Assembly (NCBI RefSeq): GCF_028280385.1
Contig: NZ_JANQLX010000003.1
Coordinates: forward strand, 248,001-312,000
Reading direction: 5' to 3'
From: Allomuricauda sp.
GTDB lineage: Bacteria > Bacteroidota > Bacteroidia > Flavobacteriales > Flavobacteriaceae
DNA length: 64,000 nucleotides
A program made the position numbers and the translations under genes. The notes beneath the pieces are model-generated. The model was not told the origin of the DNA and did no database searches. It saw only the letters and a program-made list of their open reading frames with translations. Positions 33,644 to 43,070 of the stretch are shown piece after piece (the first letter of the stretch is position 1; each line of letters begins with the position of its first letter).

Positions 33644-34712
33644 ATATCGACTTATGGCCATTCTACTTGGCCTTGTGGTCCATGTAGTGGCGGCGCAGAG
33701 CGAGCGAACAAAGCAATGGAAGCGTAGTTATGACCTGCCCGGGAACGCCACAGTACAAATAGAGAACAAGTACGGAAATGTGGTGGTAAATGGTTGGGCA
33801 AAGAACAAACTCCAGGTGAACATCAATATAAAAGTGGTGCACCGCAAGGATGAAAATGCCAAAAAACTATTGGACCGCATTCAGCCCGAAGTGACCCAGG
33901 CTGGGGATTATATCCGAATCACTTCCGAAATTGTGGATCGCAGTTCCAGCTTGTTTAGCCGGTATTTCAACAAGGCAAATCCCTTCGATTTTGATAAATC
34001 CAATGTCCAAATTGATTTTGAGATCTATATGCCGGAAAATGCCGAGCTCAATGTAACCAATAAATTTGGAGACCTGGTAGTTGGTGCTTGGCATGGCGAT
34101 CTTGAGGCCAATGTGCAACATGGCGATGTTTGGGTAAATGATGAAATGTCTACGGCCAAAGTGGATATGCGCTTCGGGAAACTGAACTTGGGATCCATTG
34201 GCTATGGAAATATTAAAATGAGCAACGGGAGCATTGATGTGGAAGATGCCCAAAAATTAAAGATCATCAGCAGCGGCAGCACCATAAAACTGGACGATAT
34301 AACCAATCTGGAGCTGTATTCCAGCAAAGACGAAGTTGGTCTGGAGAATATAGGAAGTTTGCGAGGGGATTTTAAATTTTCCAATGTGGATATTGGCAGC
34401 GTGGATACGGAAATGTTCCTTACCCTTAGAATAGCCGAAGTGGAGATCCGCAAGTTTTTAAACCCGGCACCGGAAATTGATATTGTTCAGGAATCCTCGG
34501 AAATCAATATGGATGTTTCTGGCCTTTCCTTCGATTTTAAGGCCACTTTGGAGCAAGGACTTTTGCGGGTTCCCAGGACCTTCGCAAAGGTAAACAGCAA
34601 TGTAAAAAATGCCGGGCGAAAGATTAGGGACATCACTGCAACCTACGGTGACGGGGAAAAAGGTGATTTTACCATAAATGGCATAAAAGGTGTTATCGTA
34701 ATTACCGATTAA
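33612..34712 (+). CDS. DUF4097-like beta-repeat envelope protein
   Basis: About 366 residues with a signal peptide (MAILLGLVVHVVAAQ). The mature part is a repetitive beta-solenoid-like sequence (ATVQIENKYGNVVVNGW, ELNVTNKFGDLVVGAWHGDLEANVQHGDV, KLNLGSIGYGNIKMSNGSIDVEDA), the pattern of DUF4097/putative auto-transporter adhesin families. ATG 33612 or 33624 are candidate starts, both inside the anti-sigma gene. Third in the ECF operon; function unknown. Confidence 0.75.
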   Translation: MRRIMKGIFFKYRLMAILLGLVVHVVAAQSERTKQWKRSYDLPGNATVQIENKYGNVVVNGWAKNKLQVNINIKVVHRKDENAKKLLDRIQPEVTQAGDYIRITSEIVDRSSSLFSRYFNKANPFDFDKSNVQIDFEIYMPENAELNVTNKFGDLVVGAWHGDLEANVQHGDVWVNDEMSTAKVDMRFGKLNLGSIGYGNIKMSNGSIDVEDAQKLKIISSGSTIKLDDITNLELYSSKDEVGLENIGSLRGDFKFSNVDIGSVDTEMFLTLRIAEVEIRKFLNPAPEIDIVQESSEINMDVSGLSFDFKATLEQGLLRVPRTFAKVNSNVKNAGRKIRDITATYGDGEKGDFTINGIKGVIVITD

Positions 34713-34812
34713 TCAAGTTTCAGCAATCAAAAAATAATCCAAAAAAAAATCAGCAACCATGCAACCTTCCAAAAAATGCAATGTCTTTACAACAGCAACC
34801 ATAACCAAAAAC

Positions 34813-35472
34813 ATGTTACAGCACAAGCTTCTTTTTGCCATACTGTTAATCAGTTCATTTGGTTTTGGCCAAGATGATGACAATACCGATTATATAGAGT
34901 TCAACGATCGCAAAAATGTGGTACATGGGGTCTATCTGGGCCTTACTACCTATTTTGGTGAAATTGACGGCAAGGACACCTACATAGGAGGCCTAAAAGT
35001 GGCCTATGTGGCCAATAGAAAATTTGAAGTGGGCTTTGTGGGTAATTTTTTCTATTCGGAACAAGACAACCCAAGAACCATTAATGAGGATTTGATCGGG
35101 GTATATGGTGGACTTCATCTTGAGCCCATTTTATTTAGTGAAAATTTGGTGAACCTTTCCTTTCCAATTTTAATCGGAGCTGGGGGAGTGGGGTACTTTG
35201 GCAATAATTTTGATGACCCTATTGACGAAGATATTGATGAAGATGAAATCGATGCCATTTTTGTGGTGGAACCAGGGGTAAGTGTGCTGTTCAATGTTTC
35301 GCGATATGTCCAGTTGGAAGCAGGGGTAAAATACCGGTTTTCCAACAAATTGGACCTGGACCTGAACCCGTTGGACAGGATCAACGGATTCTCTGGTGGC
35401 ATTGGGGTTAAAATTGGCGTTTTCAATATGGGACGCAACAGGTATAAAAAACATATTTCCGATGAACAATAG
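34813..35472 (+). CDS. Outer-membrane beta-barrel protein, unknown
   Basis: About 219 residues from ATG 34813, which starts a clean signal peptide (MLQHKLLFAILLISSFGFGQ). The mature protein alternates hydrophobic and polar residues as barrel strands (GVYLGLTTYFGEI, KFEVGFVGNFFYSE, VQLEAGVKYRFS). It has an acidic loop DDPIDEDIDEDEIDA that could bind divalent cations. No named family recognised. It lies in the ECF operon between the DUF4097-like and TonB receptor genes. Confidence 0.65.
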   Translation: MLQHKLLFAILLISSFGFGQDDDNTDYIEFNDRKNVVHGVYLGLTTYFGEIDGKDTYIGGLKVAYVANRKFEVGFVGNFFYSEQDNPRTINEDLIGVYGGLHLEPILFSENLVNLSFPILIGAGGVGYFGNNFDDPIDEDIDEDEIDAIFVVEPGVSVLFNVSRYVQLEAGVKYRFSNKLDLDLNPLDRINGFSGGIGVKIGVFNMGRNRYKKHISDEQ

Positions 35473-35664
35473 CAAATCAAAAAACGAACAGTCAATCAAT
35501 CACGGTCTGGTGGCCAAACACGTATTTTCAGAAAATGGGTCGGTATTTATCCGAAGCTCACAAAATTTGGAGACCGATGAATGGTCGGTCATCAATTTCT
35601 ACTGGATGCCGGTCCTAAGACTGGAAAAGGAACTTCGCTAACAACATCCCTCAGACACCAAACC

Positions 35665-38007
35665 ATGAAACCAAACAAAAGAAATATCCCATTGACTTTG
35701 GGAATTTTGTTCGCATCCATTTTTCTGGCAAATGCACAAGACCTAAAACAGACCGTTAAGGGAAGGGTGACAGACATCGTTACCGGCAGTCCGTTGATGG
35801 GAGCCACCATTGTGCTGTTGGATTCCAATCCACAAGTGGGAGTGGTGACCGATATGCAGGGATTTTTTACCATGAAGAATGTGCCGGTGGGAAGGCATTC
35901 ATTTGCATGCAGTTTTTTGGGTTATGAAGACGCTGTTGTTTCGGAGGTGTTGGTTGGTTCCGCCAAGGAAATTAATTTAACCATACGACTTACGGAATCT
36001 TTGAACCAACTGGGGGAAGTGGTGATTTTGGCAAGAAAGGACCAGGTGAAACCCAATAATAAACTGGCTACAGTCAGCGCACGTTCCTTTGGGGTGGAGG
36101 AAACCAAACGTTTTCCGGCCAGTATAAGTGACCCGGGCCGAATGGCACTTTCATTTGCCGGGGTAACGAATACCGATGATACCACCAACGAAATTGTAAT
36201 TCGCGGTAATGCACCCAACCAATTGCTTTGGAAAATTGAAGGGGTGGAGGTGCCCGAGCCCAATCACTTTTCGGAAGAAGGGTATTCCCCCGGCGCGGTG
36301 AGCCTCTTAAGTACAAACATGTTGGGAAATTCCGATTTTTTCACCGGAGCCTTCCCTGCAGAATACGGTAATGCCACTTCCGGGGTGTTCGACATCCGGT
36401 TGCGAAATGGGAATTCGGAAAATACGGAATATGCATTTCAATTTGGGGTCTTGGGGACCGACCTGGCCGTTGAAGGTCCGTTTTCCAAAAACTATAAAGG
36501 ATCATATTTGGTAAACTACCGATATTCCACGCTCACCATTCTGAACAACATCATAGAAGTTTCAGAAGGCTCCGTGCCCACCTTTCAAGACCTTTCATTT
36601 AAGGTGAACCTACCCTTGGGGACCAAAACCAATTTGTCCGCATGGGGTATTGGGGGGATTAGTGAAGATAACCAGGACAATGCGGAACAAGTAGTTCCAG
36701 ATGTGTTTGAAGATGAGATTTTTGAATCCAAAACGTATATGGGCGGAATTAATCTCAAGCATTTCTTTAGTAACAACACCTCCTTGGACGGGGCCATTTC
36801 TTATTCCGGCAACCGAAGCGATTATGACTTTTCCGTGGACAACCGATTCAATGGCAATTTTTTCCAAGAGCGGGACATTCTAAGAAATAGCGCCTTTAGG
36901 ATCAGTGCCAACCTTAATCAGAAGTTCAATGCAAAATCCACGTTGAAATCAGGGGTGGTCTATAGCCGTTTGGCCTACGATGTACTTTCTGATGAGACCA
37001 GCGACTCCCAGACTGCCATCTTGGTGGATGCTGAGGGCAGCGGTACCTTTTTACAGCTATTTTCACAGGCAAAATACCGTTTTACCGAAAATTTTTCCAC
37101 CACTTTTGGTCTACATGCCTCTTCATTTTCCGTAAATGATGATTTTGTATTGGAACCTCGCGGAGGATTTGAATATCAATTGGCACCAAAGCATACGCTA
37201 AGCGGAGGGATAGGTTTGCATTCCAGGCGAATGCCCTTGAACCAATATTTTATTGAGGTGGAAGATGGACAGGGGAACGTGTCCACCCCAAATAAAGCCT
37301 TGGATTTGATGCGGGCCATACATTATGTGCTGGGTTACGATTGGCGAATAATTAAAAATGGCCATTTAAAAATTGAGGCCTATTACCAAGATTTAAGGAA
37401 AGTGGCCATATCGGCTGATTCCAATATAACCGATTCGTTCCTCAACGGACAATTTATCACCACAGCACTGGTAGATTCTGGAAAAGCCAGAAACTATGGT
37501 TTGGAGCTTACGTTGGAGAAGTTTTTTTCAGACCAGTACTACTTCCTGATCACAAGTTCCCTTTTTGATTCCCAGTACAGGGCTGGGGATGGTAATTGGT
37601 ACAACAGCAGGTACAATGCCCAATATACCTTTAATGTGGTGGGAGGGAAAGAATTTAAGGCTGGTAAATCCGGCAACAACATATTGGGGTTGAATGCCAA
37701 ACTCCTTTGGAACGGGGGTAAACGGGGTACTCCGGTTGACCTGGAATTCTTTGACCAAACAGGAAGGGTACGACTGTTGCAAGACCAACGCAATACCCTG
37801 GAATTTGCTGATTATTGGCGTTTGGATACCAGCATTTCCTATAGGATCAATAGACCCAAGGTGGCCCACGTAATCTCCTTGGACATCCAAAACCTCACCA
37901 ACCGTCAAAATATTGACGAGATGTTTTTCAATACCCGCACCCGTACCATGGTGCCGGAATATCAGTTGGAACTATTGCCATTGCTGAATTATAGAATAGA
38001 ATTTTAA
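35665..38007 (+). CDS. TonB-dependent outer-membrane receptor with CarboxypepD_reg-like domain
   Basis: 780 residues from ATG 35665. A signal peptide (LGILFASIFLANAQ) and an N-terminal beta-sandwich (VKGRVTDIVTGSPLMGATIVLLDS to GYEDAVVSEV) are followed by a plug (RFPASISDPGRMALSFAGV, NEIVIRGNAPNQLLWKIEGVEVPEPNHF). A 22-strand type barrel ends in aromatic residues (LPLLNYRIEF). Substrate unknown; as part of an ECF/anti-sigma operon it may take up a nutrient or act in signalling, though no N-terminal signalling extension is seen. Confidence 0.92.
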   Translation: MKPNKRNIPLTLGILFASIFLANAQDLKQTVKGRVTDIVTGSPLMGATIVLLDSNPQVGVVTDMQGFFTMKNVPVGRHSFACSFLGYEDAVVSEVLVGSAKEINLTIRLTESLNQLGEVVILARKDQVKPNNKLATVSARSFGVEETKRFPASISDPGRMALSFAGVTNTDDTTNEIVIRGNAPNQLLWKIEGVEVPEPNHFSEEGYSPGAVSLLSTNMLGNSDFFTGAFPAEYGNATSGVFDIRLRNGNSENTEYAFQFGVLGTDLAVEGPFSKNYKGSYLVNYRYSTLTILNNIIEVSEGSVPTFQDLSFKVNLPLGTKTNLSAWGIGGISEDNQDNAEQVVPDVFEDEIFESKTYMGGINLKHFFSNNTSLDGAISYSGNRSDYDFSVDNRFNGNFFQERDILRNSAFRISANLNQKFNAKSTLKSGVVYSRLAYDVLSDETSDSQTAILVDAEGSGTFLQLFSQAKYRFTENFSTTFGLHASSFSVNDDFVLEPRGGFEYQLAPKHTLSGGIGLHSRRMPLNQYFIEVEDGQGNVSTPNKALDLMRAIHYVLGYDWRIIKNGHLKIEAYYQDLRKVAISADSNITDSFLNGQFITTALVDSGKARNYGLELTLEKFFSDQYYFLITSSLFDSQYRAGDGNWYNSRYNAQYTFNVVGGKEFKAGKSGNNILGLNAKLLWNGGKRGTPVDLEFFDQTGRVRLLQDQRNTLEFADYWRLDTSISYRINRPKVAHVISLDIQNLTNRQNIDEMFFNTRTRTMVPEYQLELLPLLNYRIEF

Positions 38008-38024
38008 TCAAAAAATAGCACATC

Positions 38025-38858
38025 ATGAGAATTGTAAAGTTTACTTTGCTAGCCATAGGTATGGCCTTTTTTGGCGGTTCCTGTAGCTATGAGACCATCA
38101 GGGTTTCCGACGAAATTTCCACAAGGGAGTACGGTTTTACGGACATTACTGAACTGGCCGTTGCCACTGATTTTAAGGCCTATGTTAGTTTTTCAGATAC
38201 TGGGGATCATGTGAGTATTAGGGCCAACGACAATCTTTTTGACAAGATCAGGGTGTATCAGGAGGGGAGTAAGCTCACCGTGAAACTCAGGAACAATATC
38301 AACATTAAGGGTAAGGAAACCTTGAATCTCTTTATTACCATGCGTGAGATTCGGGATTTTAGCGCCTCCTCGGATGCAGCCATTTATCTGGATGACCCAT
38401 TGACGGCCGATAGGGTTACTGTTGATTTGAGTTCCGACGCCTATTTTGAAGGCGATATCACCGCAGATAATTTTGATTTTAGGGCATCTTCAGATAGCCA
38501 TGCAGACCTTTTTGTTGATGCTTCGGATGCCTTTCTGGATTTATCATCAAGCGCAAGATTGGAAGGGGAAATCCAGGCTGAAGAGACCCGGGCCAGATTA
38601 TCATCAGATGCCACTGTGGATATGATTGGGCAAATGGGAGCGCTGGATGCCACCCTCACATCCGATAGTAAATTTGCGGATTTCGGATTGCACGTCGAGG
38701 ATTTGGTGATTTCCCTATCTTCAGATAGTGATGCCTATCTTACCGTTAACAAGACCATTGATGTAACGGCCAATTCGGATAGTAGATTGTTTTATAAAGG
38801 GGATGCGGACATTATCCGGCAGCATCTTTCCAGCGATGGCCGGGTCATCAAAAAATGA
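38025..38858 (+). CDS. GIN domain (DUF2807) lipoprotein
   Basis: 277 residues with lipobox FFGGSC. A repetitive beta-helix of the putative auto-transporter adhesin/head-GIN type is marked by many SSD steps (FSASSDAAIYLD, VDLSSDAYFEG, RASSDSHADLF, RLSSDATVDM, SLSSDSDAYLTV). It resembles the DUF4097-like protein of the same operon in design. It lies 17 bases after the TonB receptor gene and closes the ECF operon. Confidence 0.88.
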   Translation: MRIVKFTLLAIGMAFFGGSCSYETIRVSDEISTREYGFTDITELAVATDFKAYVSFSDTGDHVSIRANDNLFDKIRVYQEGSKLTVKLRNNINIKGKETLNLFITMREIRDFSASSDAAIYLDDPLTADRVTVDLSSDAYFEGDITADNFDFRASSDSHADLFVDASDAFLDLSSSARLEGEIQAEETRARLSSDATVDMIGQMGALDATLTSDSKFADFGLHVEDLVISLSSDSDAYLTVNKTIDVTANSDSRLFYKGDADIIRQHLSSDGRVIKK

Positions 38859-38946
38859 CGGACAATTAAAATTTAGACCAATTAGACTTTGGGAGTACTT
38901 TGTATATATAGGTTTTTCTGAATAGCTTTAGAAAAAATCCCGGAAC

Positions 38947-39543
38947 ATGGTGTCCCAAAAGTTAAAGGAAGCGTTTCATTATTTTGATGAGGCCAATGGC
39001 AAAGACCCTAACAAGGAAATAGTTGATGGGATTTCATTGCCGAAGGAACTACTATATGCCCAACAGATGACGGAAGAGTTGATGCATTTTATGCCTAATG
39101 CATCCGAAGCACTACAATTGGCCGCGCGTTGCCAGCATTTGAGAAGATGGGAAATTCCGAGGGATTCCTATGAAATGGACCGAGTAGGGTATTTGAAATG
39201 GCGGGAGGCCCTTAAAAGATTCCATGCGGAAAAGGCAACGGAAATTTTGGAACGAGTTGGGTACGAATCGGAAATTTTGGAACAGGTCCGATTCCTTTTG
39301 CTTAAAAAGCAGCTTAAGAAAAATCAGGAAAGCCAAACCTTGGAAGATGTGATCTGTATTGTTTTCCTCAAATACTATTTTGGCCCGTTTGCCGAGAAAC
39401 ATTCAGAAGAAAAATTGGTGGACATCCTTCAAAAAACTTGGAAGAAAATGTCTCCCCAAGGACAAAAAGCGGCCTTGGAACTATCTTTGCCCAACCGGGA
39501 AACCGAACTCATCAAGAAAGCCCTGGATTATGGAGCGGAATGA
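38947..39543 (+). CDS. DUF4202 family protein
   Basis: 198 residues, all-alpha. It has DEANGKDPNKEIVDGISLPKELLYAQQMTEELM near the start, LAARCQHLRRWEIPRDSYEMDRVGYLKWREALKRFHAEKA, and late VRFLLLKKQLKKN and EDVICIVFLKYYF. The conserved His and Asp resemble HD-domain hydrolases. DUF4202 genes commonly lie next to sulfur/nitrite assimilation and siroheme genes. Here the siroheme synthase gene starts inside its 3' end. Function not established. Confidence 0.85.
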   Translation: MVSQKLKEAFHYFDEANGKDPNKEIVDGISLPKELLYAQQMTEELMHFMPNASEALQLAARCQHLRRWEIPRDSYEMDRVGYLKWREALKRFHAEKATEILERVGYESEILEQVRFLLLKKQLKKNQESQTLEDVICIVFLKYYFGPFAEKHSEEKLVDILQKTWKKMSPQGQKAALELSLPNRETELIKKALDYGAE

Positions 39544-40117
39544 ACTGTACCCCATTTTTTTGAAAGTAAACAACCTGCAGGTACTTATTGTGGGGGGTGG
39601 AAATGTAGGTTTGGAAAAGCTGACCTTTCTGTTAAAATCCAGTCCAAACGCCTGTGTTCAGATGGTGGCACCGGAGTTTTTGAAGGATACGGAAGTATTG
39701 GCCCAAAAGCACAAGGTGGAAATGGTACAAGAGGAGTACGACAAAAATTATCTACAGGGAAAACATATTGTAATTGCCTGTACGGATAAGCCCGAGGTAA
39801 ACCAACAAGTGTACCGCGATTGTAGGGCAGAAAGTATACTGGTGAATGTGGCGGACAATCCACCTTATTGTGATTTTTATATGGGCGGAATTGTCACCAA
39901 AGGGAATGTAAAAGTGGCCATTTCCACCAATGGGAAATCGCCCACAACTGCAAAGAGATTGCGACAATTCTTTGAAGAAGTGCTACCAGAAAATATTGAC
40001 GACCTGGTAAAAAACCTGAATCGATATCGCGAAACCCTAAAAGGGGATTTTGAGGAAAAAGTGGAAGCTCTGAACGAGTTTACCAAAAGTCTTGTGGAGA
40101 AAAAGAAGGAATCATGA
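39530..40117 (+). CDS. Precorrin-2 dehydrogenase/sirohydrochlorin ferrochelatase (CysG N-terminal/Met8 type)
   Basis: 195 residues from ATG 39530 (MERNELYPIFLKVNN). The NAD-binding motif VLIVGGGNVGLEKL is followed by VIACTDKPEVNQQVYRDC, VNVADNPPYCDFYMGGIVTKGNVKVAISTNGKSPTTAKRLR and the dimerisation helices. It oxidises precorrin-2 and may insert iron to make siroheme, the cofactor of sulfite and nitrite reductases. The track ORF start is too far upstream, inside DUF4202 in another frame. It overlaps DUF4202 by 14 bases and the next gene by four. Confidence 0.92.
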   Translation: MERNELYPIFLKVNNLQVLIVGGGNVGLEKLTFLLKSSPNACVQMVAPEFLKDTEVLAQKHKVEMVQEEYDKNYLQGKHIVIACTDKPEVNQQVYRDCRAESILVNVADNPPYCDFYMGGIVTKGNVKVAISTNGKSPTTAKRLRQFFEEVLPENIDDLVKNLNRYRETLKGDFEEKVEALNEFTKSLVEKKKES

Positions 40118-40479
40118 AAATTAGGATAAAGGGCAATTCTGTTCGATATAGATTAACAAAAACTGAAGTGGAGACTTTTTGCGAGGAGGGCATCTACAGC
40201 GAGCAGACCCAGTTCAATGCCCGAACGTTTATCTATCGGTTGGAAGCCAAAAAAGGAATCAATGGTCTGCAAGCCAGTTTTGATGGCAGTGCCATTACCA
40301 TGTTTGTACCTGAAGAAATCACCAAAACCTGGGCAGACAGTTCCAGGGTTGGCTATGAGAACACCATAAAACTCCAAAACGGCTCGGATCTCTATCTTTT
40401 ATTGGAAAAGGATTTTGTGTGTATGGACGAAACCGTGGAGGACCAGTCCGATAATTATCCCAACCCCAAGGCCTTATAA
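40114..40479 (+). CDS. DUF7009-like small protein
   Basis: 121 residues: MKIRIKGNSVRYRLTKTEVETFCEEG, FIYRLEAKKG, ITMFVPEEITKTWADSSRVGYEN, LYLLLEKDFVCMDETVEDQSDNYPNP. It looks like a small beta-rich cytosolic protein; the resemblance to DUF7009 is from memory. The ATG overlaps the siroheme gene stop (ATGA), so it belongs to this siroheme/assimilation unit. It ends in TAA, which together with the convergent LytTR stop forms TTATAA. Confidence 0.65.
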   Translation: MKIRIKGNSVRYRLTKTEVETFCEEGIYSEQTQFNARTFIYRLEAKKGINGLQASFDGSAITMFVPEEITKTWADSSRVGYENTIKLQNGSDLYLLLEKDFVCMDETVEDQSDNYPNPKAL

Positions 40480-41226
40480 TCTTTTCATGGCCTCAATAAG
40501 ATCCTCTTTTTTGCGGGGCGAGAGACTCACGTGCATATCATTGCTCATGATGATATAACCGCCATCTGCCTTGATGTATTTTTTGACCTCCTTTAAATTG
40601 ATCAAATAACTGTTGTGCACCCTCATAAATTGATGGTCCCCTAGCAGGATTTCGTATTCTTTGAGGTGTTTGCTCACCATAAGTTTGCTCTTATTTTTTA
40701 ACACAAAGGTTGTGTAGGAACCGTCCGCCTTACAGACTACAATGTCCTCAATGGCTATAAATTCCATACCGGTGGTGGTGGCCAGACAAATTTTCTCCTG
40801 GCGGTAATTTTCTTTGGAAATGTTCTGCATCAAGGTGTCAATTTGCTGCTTGTAGACGTTGGTGTCCATCCTGTTTCTAGCTTTTTCCACGGCTTGTTTG
40901 AGCTCGTCCAGATCAATGGGTTTCAACAAATAGTCCAAGGAACTGAACTTGATGGCCTTTATGGCATATTTTTCAAAGGCGGTGGTAAAAATGACCTCAA
41001 AATTAGGGTCCTTGATTTGCTCCAGCACATCAAAACCTTGCCCCGTCTGTAGTTCAATGTCCAAAAAAACAACATCTGGACTCACTACAGACAATACCTT
41101 TACGGCTTCTGTGACATTACTTGCGGTGGCCAGCACCTTTACATCTTTGCAGAATTCCTCCAGCATGGCTTTTAGGGTTTCCCTGCTCTTTTTTTCGTCC
41201 TCTATAATTACAACTTTTAGGATCAT
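40474..41226 (-). CDS. LytTR family response regulator
   Basis: 250 residues. The receiver domain (about 1-120) has the acidic pocket VVIIEDE, the phosphoacceptor Asp in VVFLDIEL, and LLKPIDLDEL with the conserved Lys. The LytTR DNA-binding domain (about 145-250) has EDIVVCKADGSYTTF, KHLKEYEILL, MRVHNSYLINLKEVKKY and VSLSPRKKEDL. It overlaps the sensor kinase gene by four bases (ATGA), so the pair forms one system. Direct repeats matching the LytTR box lie upstream of several surface-protein genes within the next 15 kb; these are its likely targets. Confidence 0.95.
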   Translation of the reverse strand: MILKVVIIEDEKKSRETLKAMLEEFCKDVKVLATASNVTEAVKVLSVVSPDVVFLDIELQTGQGFDVLEQIKDPNFEVIFTTAFEKYAIKAIKFSSLDYLLKPIDLDELKQAVEKARNRMDTNVYKQQIDTLMQNISKENYRQEKICLATTTGMEFIAIEDIVVCKADGSYTTFVLKNKSKLMVSKHLKEYEILLGDHQFMRVHNSYLINLKEVKKYIKADGGYIIMSNDMHVSLSPRKKEDLIEAMKRL

Positions 41227-43070
41227 ACTGCGGTTTTTAATATTTCAAGAATTCGAATTATCACTTTGGTCCCACTGGGATTTCCTTTGTTATCAAACAA
41301 ATCAATGATTTCCACTGAGTTTTTACCGGGTTGTGACTGTCCAAGAAGCTCCAGTCTTTTCCCAGTGATTTCCATCCCCCTGGATTTCTTTTGCGCATGG
41401 GGATGTAGCGAGGTTTTTTGCGCCTTCAATCTTCCGACACCGTTGTCTTCAATGGTACAAATTATGTTGTTTTTTTCTCTTTCAAAACTTATTGTGAGTA
41501 ACTTTTTGCCCTTTTTCTTTGGTAAAAGTCCATGTAGAATGGCATTTTCCACATAGGGTTGCACTAGAAATAGCGGAATTTCTGCCATATCCGGGTCCAA
41601 GTTCTCGTCCACTTTGATCTCATAGGAAAATACGCCTTCAAAACGGAGCGATTCCAGCTCCAGATAGGATTTCAGCAACTCAATTTCCTTGCTTAAAACA
41701 GATTGGGTCTCAATGGAGCTCTCCAAAACATTACGGGTAAGTTTCCCAAATTTGGAGAGGTATTTTAAAGCTGAGACCCGGTTGTCATTTAATATCAGGT
41801 GTTGAATGGAATTAAGTGAGTTAAATATAAAATGCGGATTCATTTGGGCCCGCAAAGCACTGACTTCTTTTAGGGATACTTCGTTTTGCAGTGTAATCTT
41901 TTCTTCAAATTGCTGCTTGATCTTGTAGGCCAATCCAAGGGAAAAAACCAGCATTTCCAAAATGGAACCAATGATCATCAATGACCTGTTGTCAAAAAAT
42001 AAGTATCCCAAAGCTCCCATCATATATAGGAAGGAACCCGCCACCACAAAATAAGGAAGCCTGTCCTTGGCCTTTATAAGAAGGTATAACATTGCCGAAA
42101 GTCCCCATAGTGTCATGAGCAATCGCTGAAAACTCAAAATATCCATGTGCAGTTGATAGTGGCCTCTCAGGAAAATAAACCCATCAAAAATGACAATACC
42201 GGCAAGCATGGTTATGATAACTATGATCGATGTGTGCAAGAGGGAATAGTTTTTTCTGGTTTCCAAGTAGTATACCACAAACCAGACATAAAACAGATTG
42301 ATCATCACTTGGGAAATGCTAGTGACCCAATGACCAAAAAAAGTGCCGGTTACCTGAGTTACAATATTACTGTTAAGGTAGGGATAGACAAGGTAGGCTA
42401 TGGAAGTAGCGATGTATAGCGAGTAAAAAAGGAACTGCAGCCTTTTGGTATACAGGTAAATAATAAAAAAGGTAAGGAACATGATGGTGCAGACCCCCAA
42501 ATACAAATAATCGTTGGACAAGGTGCGCACATCTTCCTTGGTGTAGTAGTGAATATAATAGTTGTTTGCCTGATCCGAGAGATAACCCAATTCCCAGGTG
42601 GATATGCTGGAGTAGTAGTTGAAAACACAGGTTCTAAGATAGAGGTATCTCCCATGGATCAAGTTTTCCTTGCTAAACGGGATTCCAGGGTGGTGCAATA
42701 TGGAGTTGATGTCCTCGGACATGTTAAAGGTGCCGAAGGTAATATTGGTAATTGAATCTTTTTCTTTGTAAAACATGTCGGCATAGCCAAATGCCGGGGC
42801 CCGAAGTCGCCATATGGAATCTGTTTCCAAAGTATCCAATTCGTTATGTAGGTCTACCCGGATCCAGAACGATTCATCTGGATTCATCATTCCACCAACC
42901 GCTTCTGCACTTTTAAATTTGGAATTCAATGTGAGCACTGAATCAATGTCGATGGAAAAATTCTGATCTTTTAGAACCGAAAAGGGCAATGTTTTTAGTT
43001 TTCTTTCCTTCAGTTCTTGAGCTGTTCCCCGGATACAAAAAAGACCAATGGAAAAAACAAGAATACACAA
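41223..43070 (-). CDS. 7TMR-DISM sensor histidine kinase (LytS/YehU-like His_kinase domain)
   Basis: 615 residues. A signal sequence and periplasmic 7TMR-DISM extracellular domain (about 20-190, with ESFWIRVDLHN, DSIWRLRAPAFGYADMFY) are followed by seven membrane helices (about 190-380) and a coiled coil. The His_kinase domain has phosphoacceptor His in MNPHFIFNSLNSIQHL (about residue 410), N-box LVQPYVENAILHGLLP and G-box NGVGRLKAQ. The start is weak: TTG 43070 gives MCILVFSIGLF without basic residues. In-frame residues upstream (KTTHSSAVKSSL) would complete a signal peptide but offer no standard start codon before a stop at 43119. It phosphorylates the LytTR regulator encoded downstream. 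Confidence 0.92.
   Translation of the reverse strand: MCILVFSIGLFCIRGTAQELKERKLKTLPFSVLKDQNFSIDIDSVLTLNSKFKSAEAVGGMMNPDESFWIRVDLHNELDTLETDSIWRLRAPAFGYADMFYKEKDSITNITFGTFNMSEDINSILHHPGIPFSKENLIHGRYLYLRTCVFNYYSSISTWELGYLSDQANNYYIHYYTKEDVRTLSNDYLYLGVCTIMFLTFFIIYLYTKRLQFLFYSLYIATSIAYLVYPYLNSNIVTQVTGTFFGHWVTSISQVMINLFYVWFVVYYLETRKNYSLLHTSIIVIITMLAGIVIFDGFIFLRGHYQLHMDILSFQRLLMTLWGLSAMLYLLIKAKDRLPYFVVAGSFLYMMGALGYLFFDNRSLMIIGSILEMLVFSLGLAYKIKQQFEEKITLQNEVSLKEVSALRAQMNPHFIFNSLNSIQHLILNDNRVSALKYLSKFGKLTRNVLESSIETQSVLSKEIELLKSYLELESLRFEGVFSYEIKVDENLDPDMAEIPLFLVQPYVENAILHGLLPKKKGKKLLTISFEREKNNIICTIEDNGVGRLKAQKTSLHPHAQKKSRGMEITGKRLELLGQSQPGKNSVEIIDLFDNKGNPSGTKVIIRILEILKTAV

Noticed and set aside
35462-35641. 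59-codon ORF between the barrel protein and TonB receptor genes (MNNSKSKNEQSINHG...)
   Set aside because: It overlaps the end of the preceding gene and has no signal, domain or repeat. Length and context allow chance.
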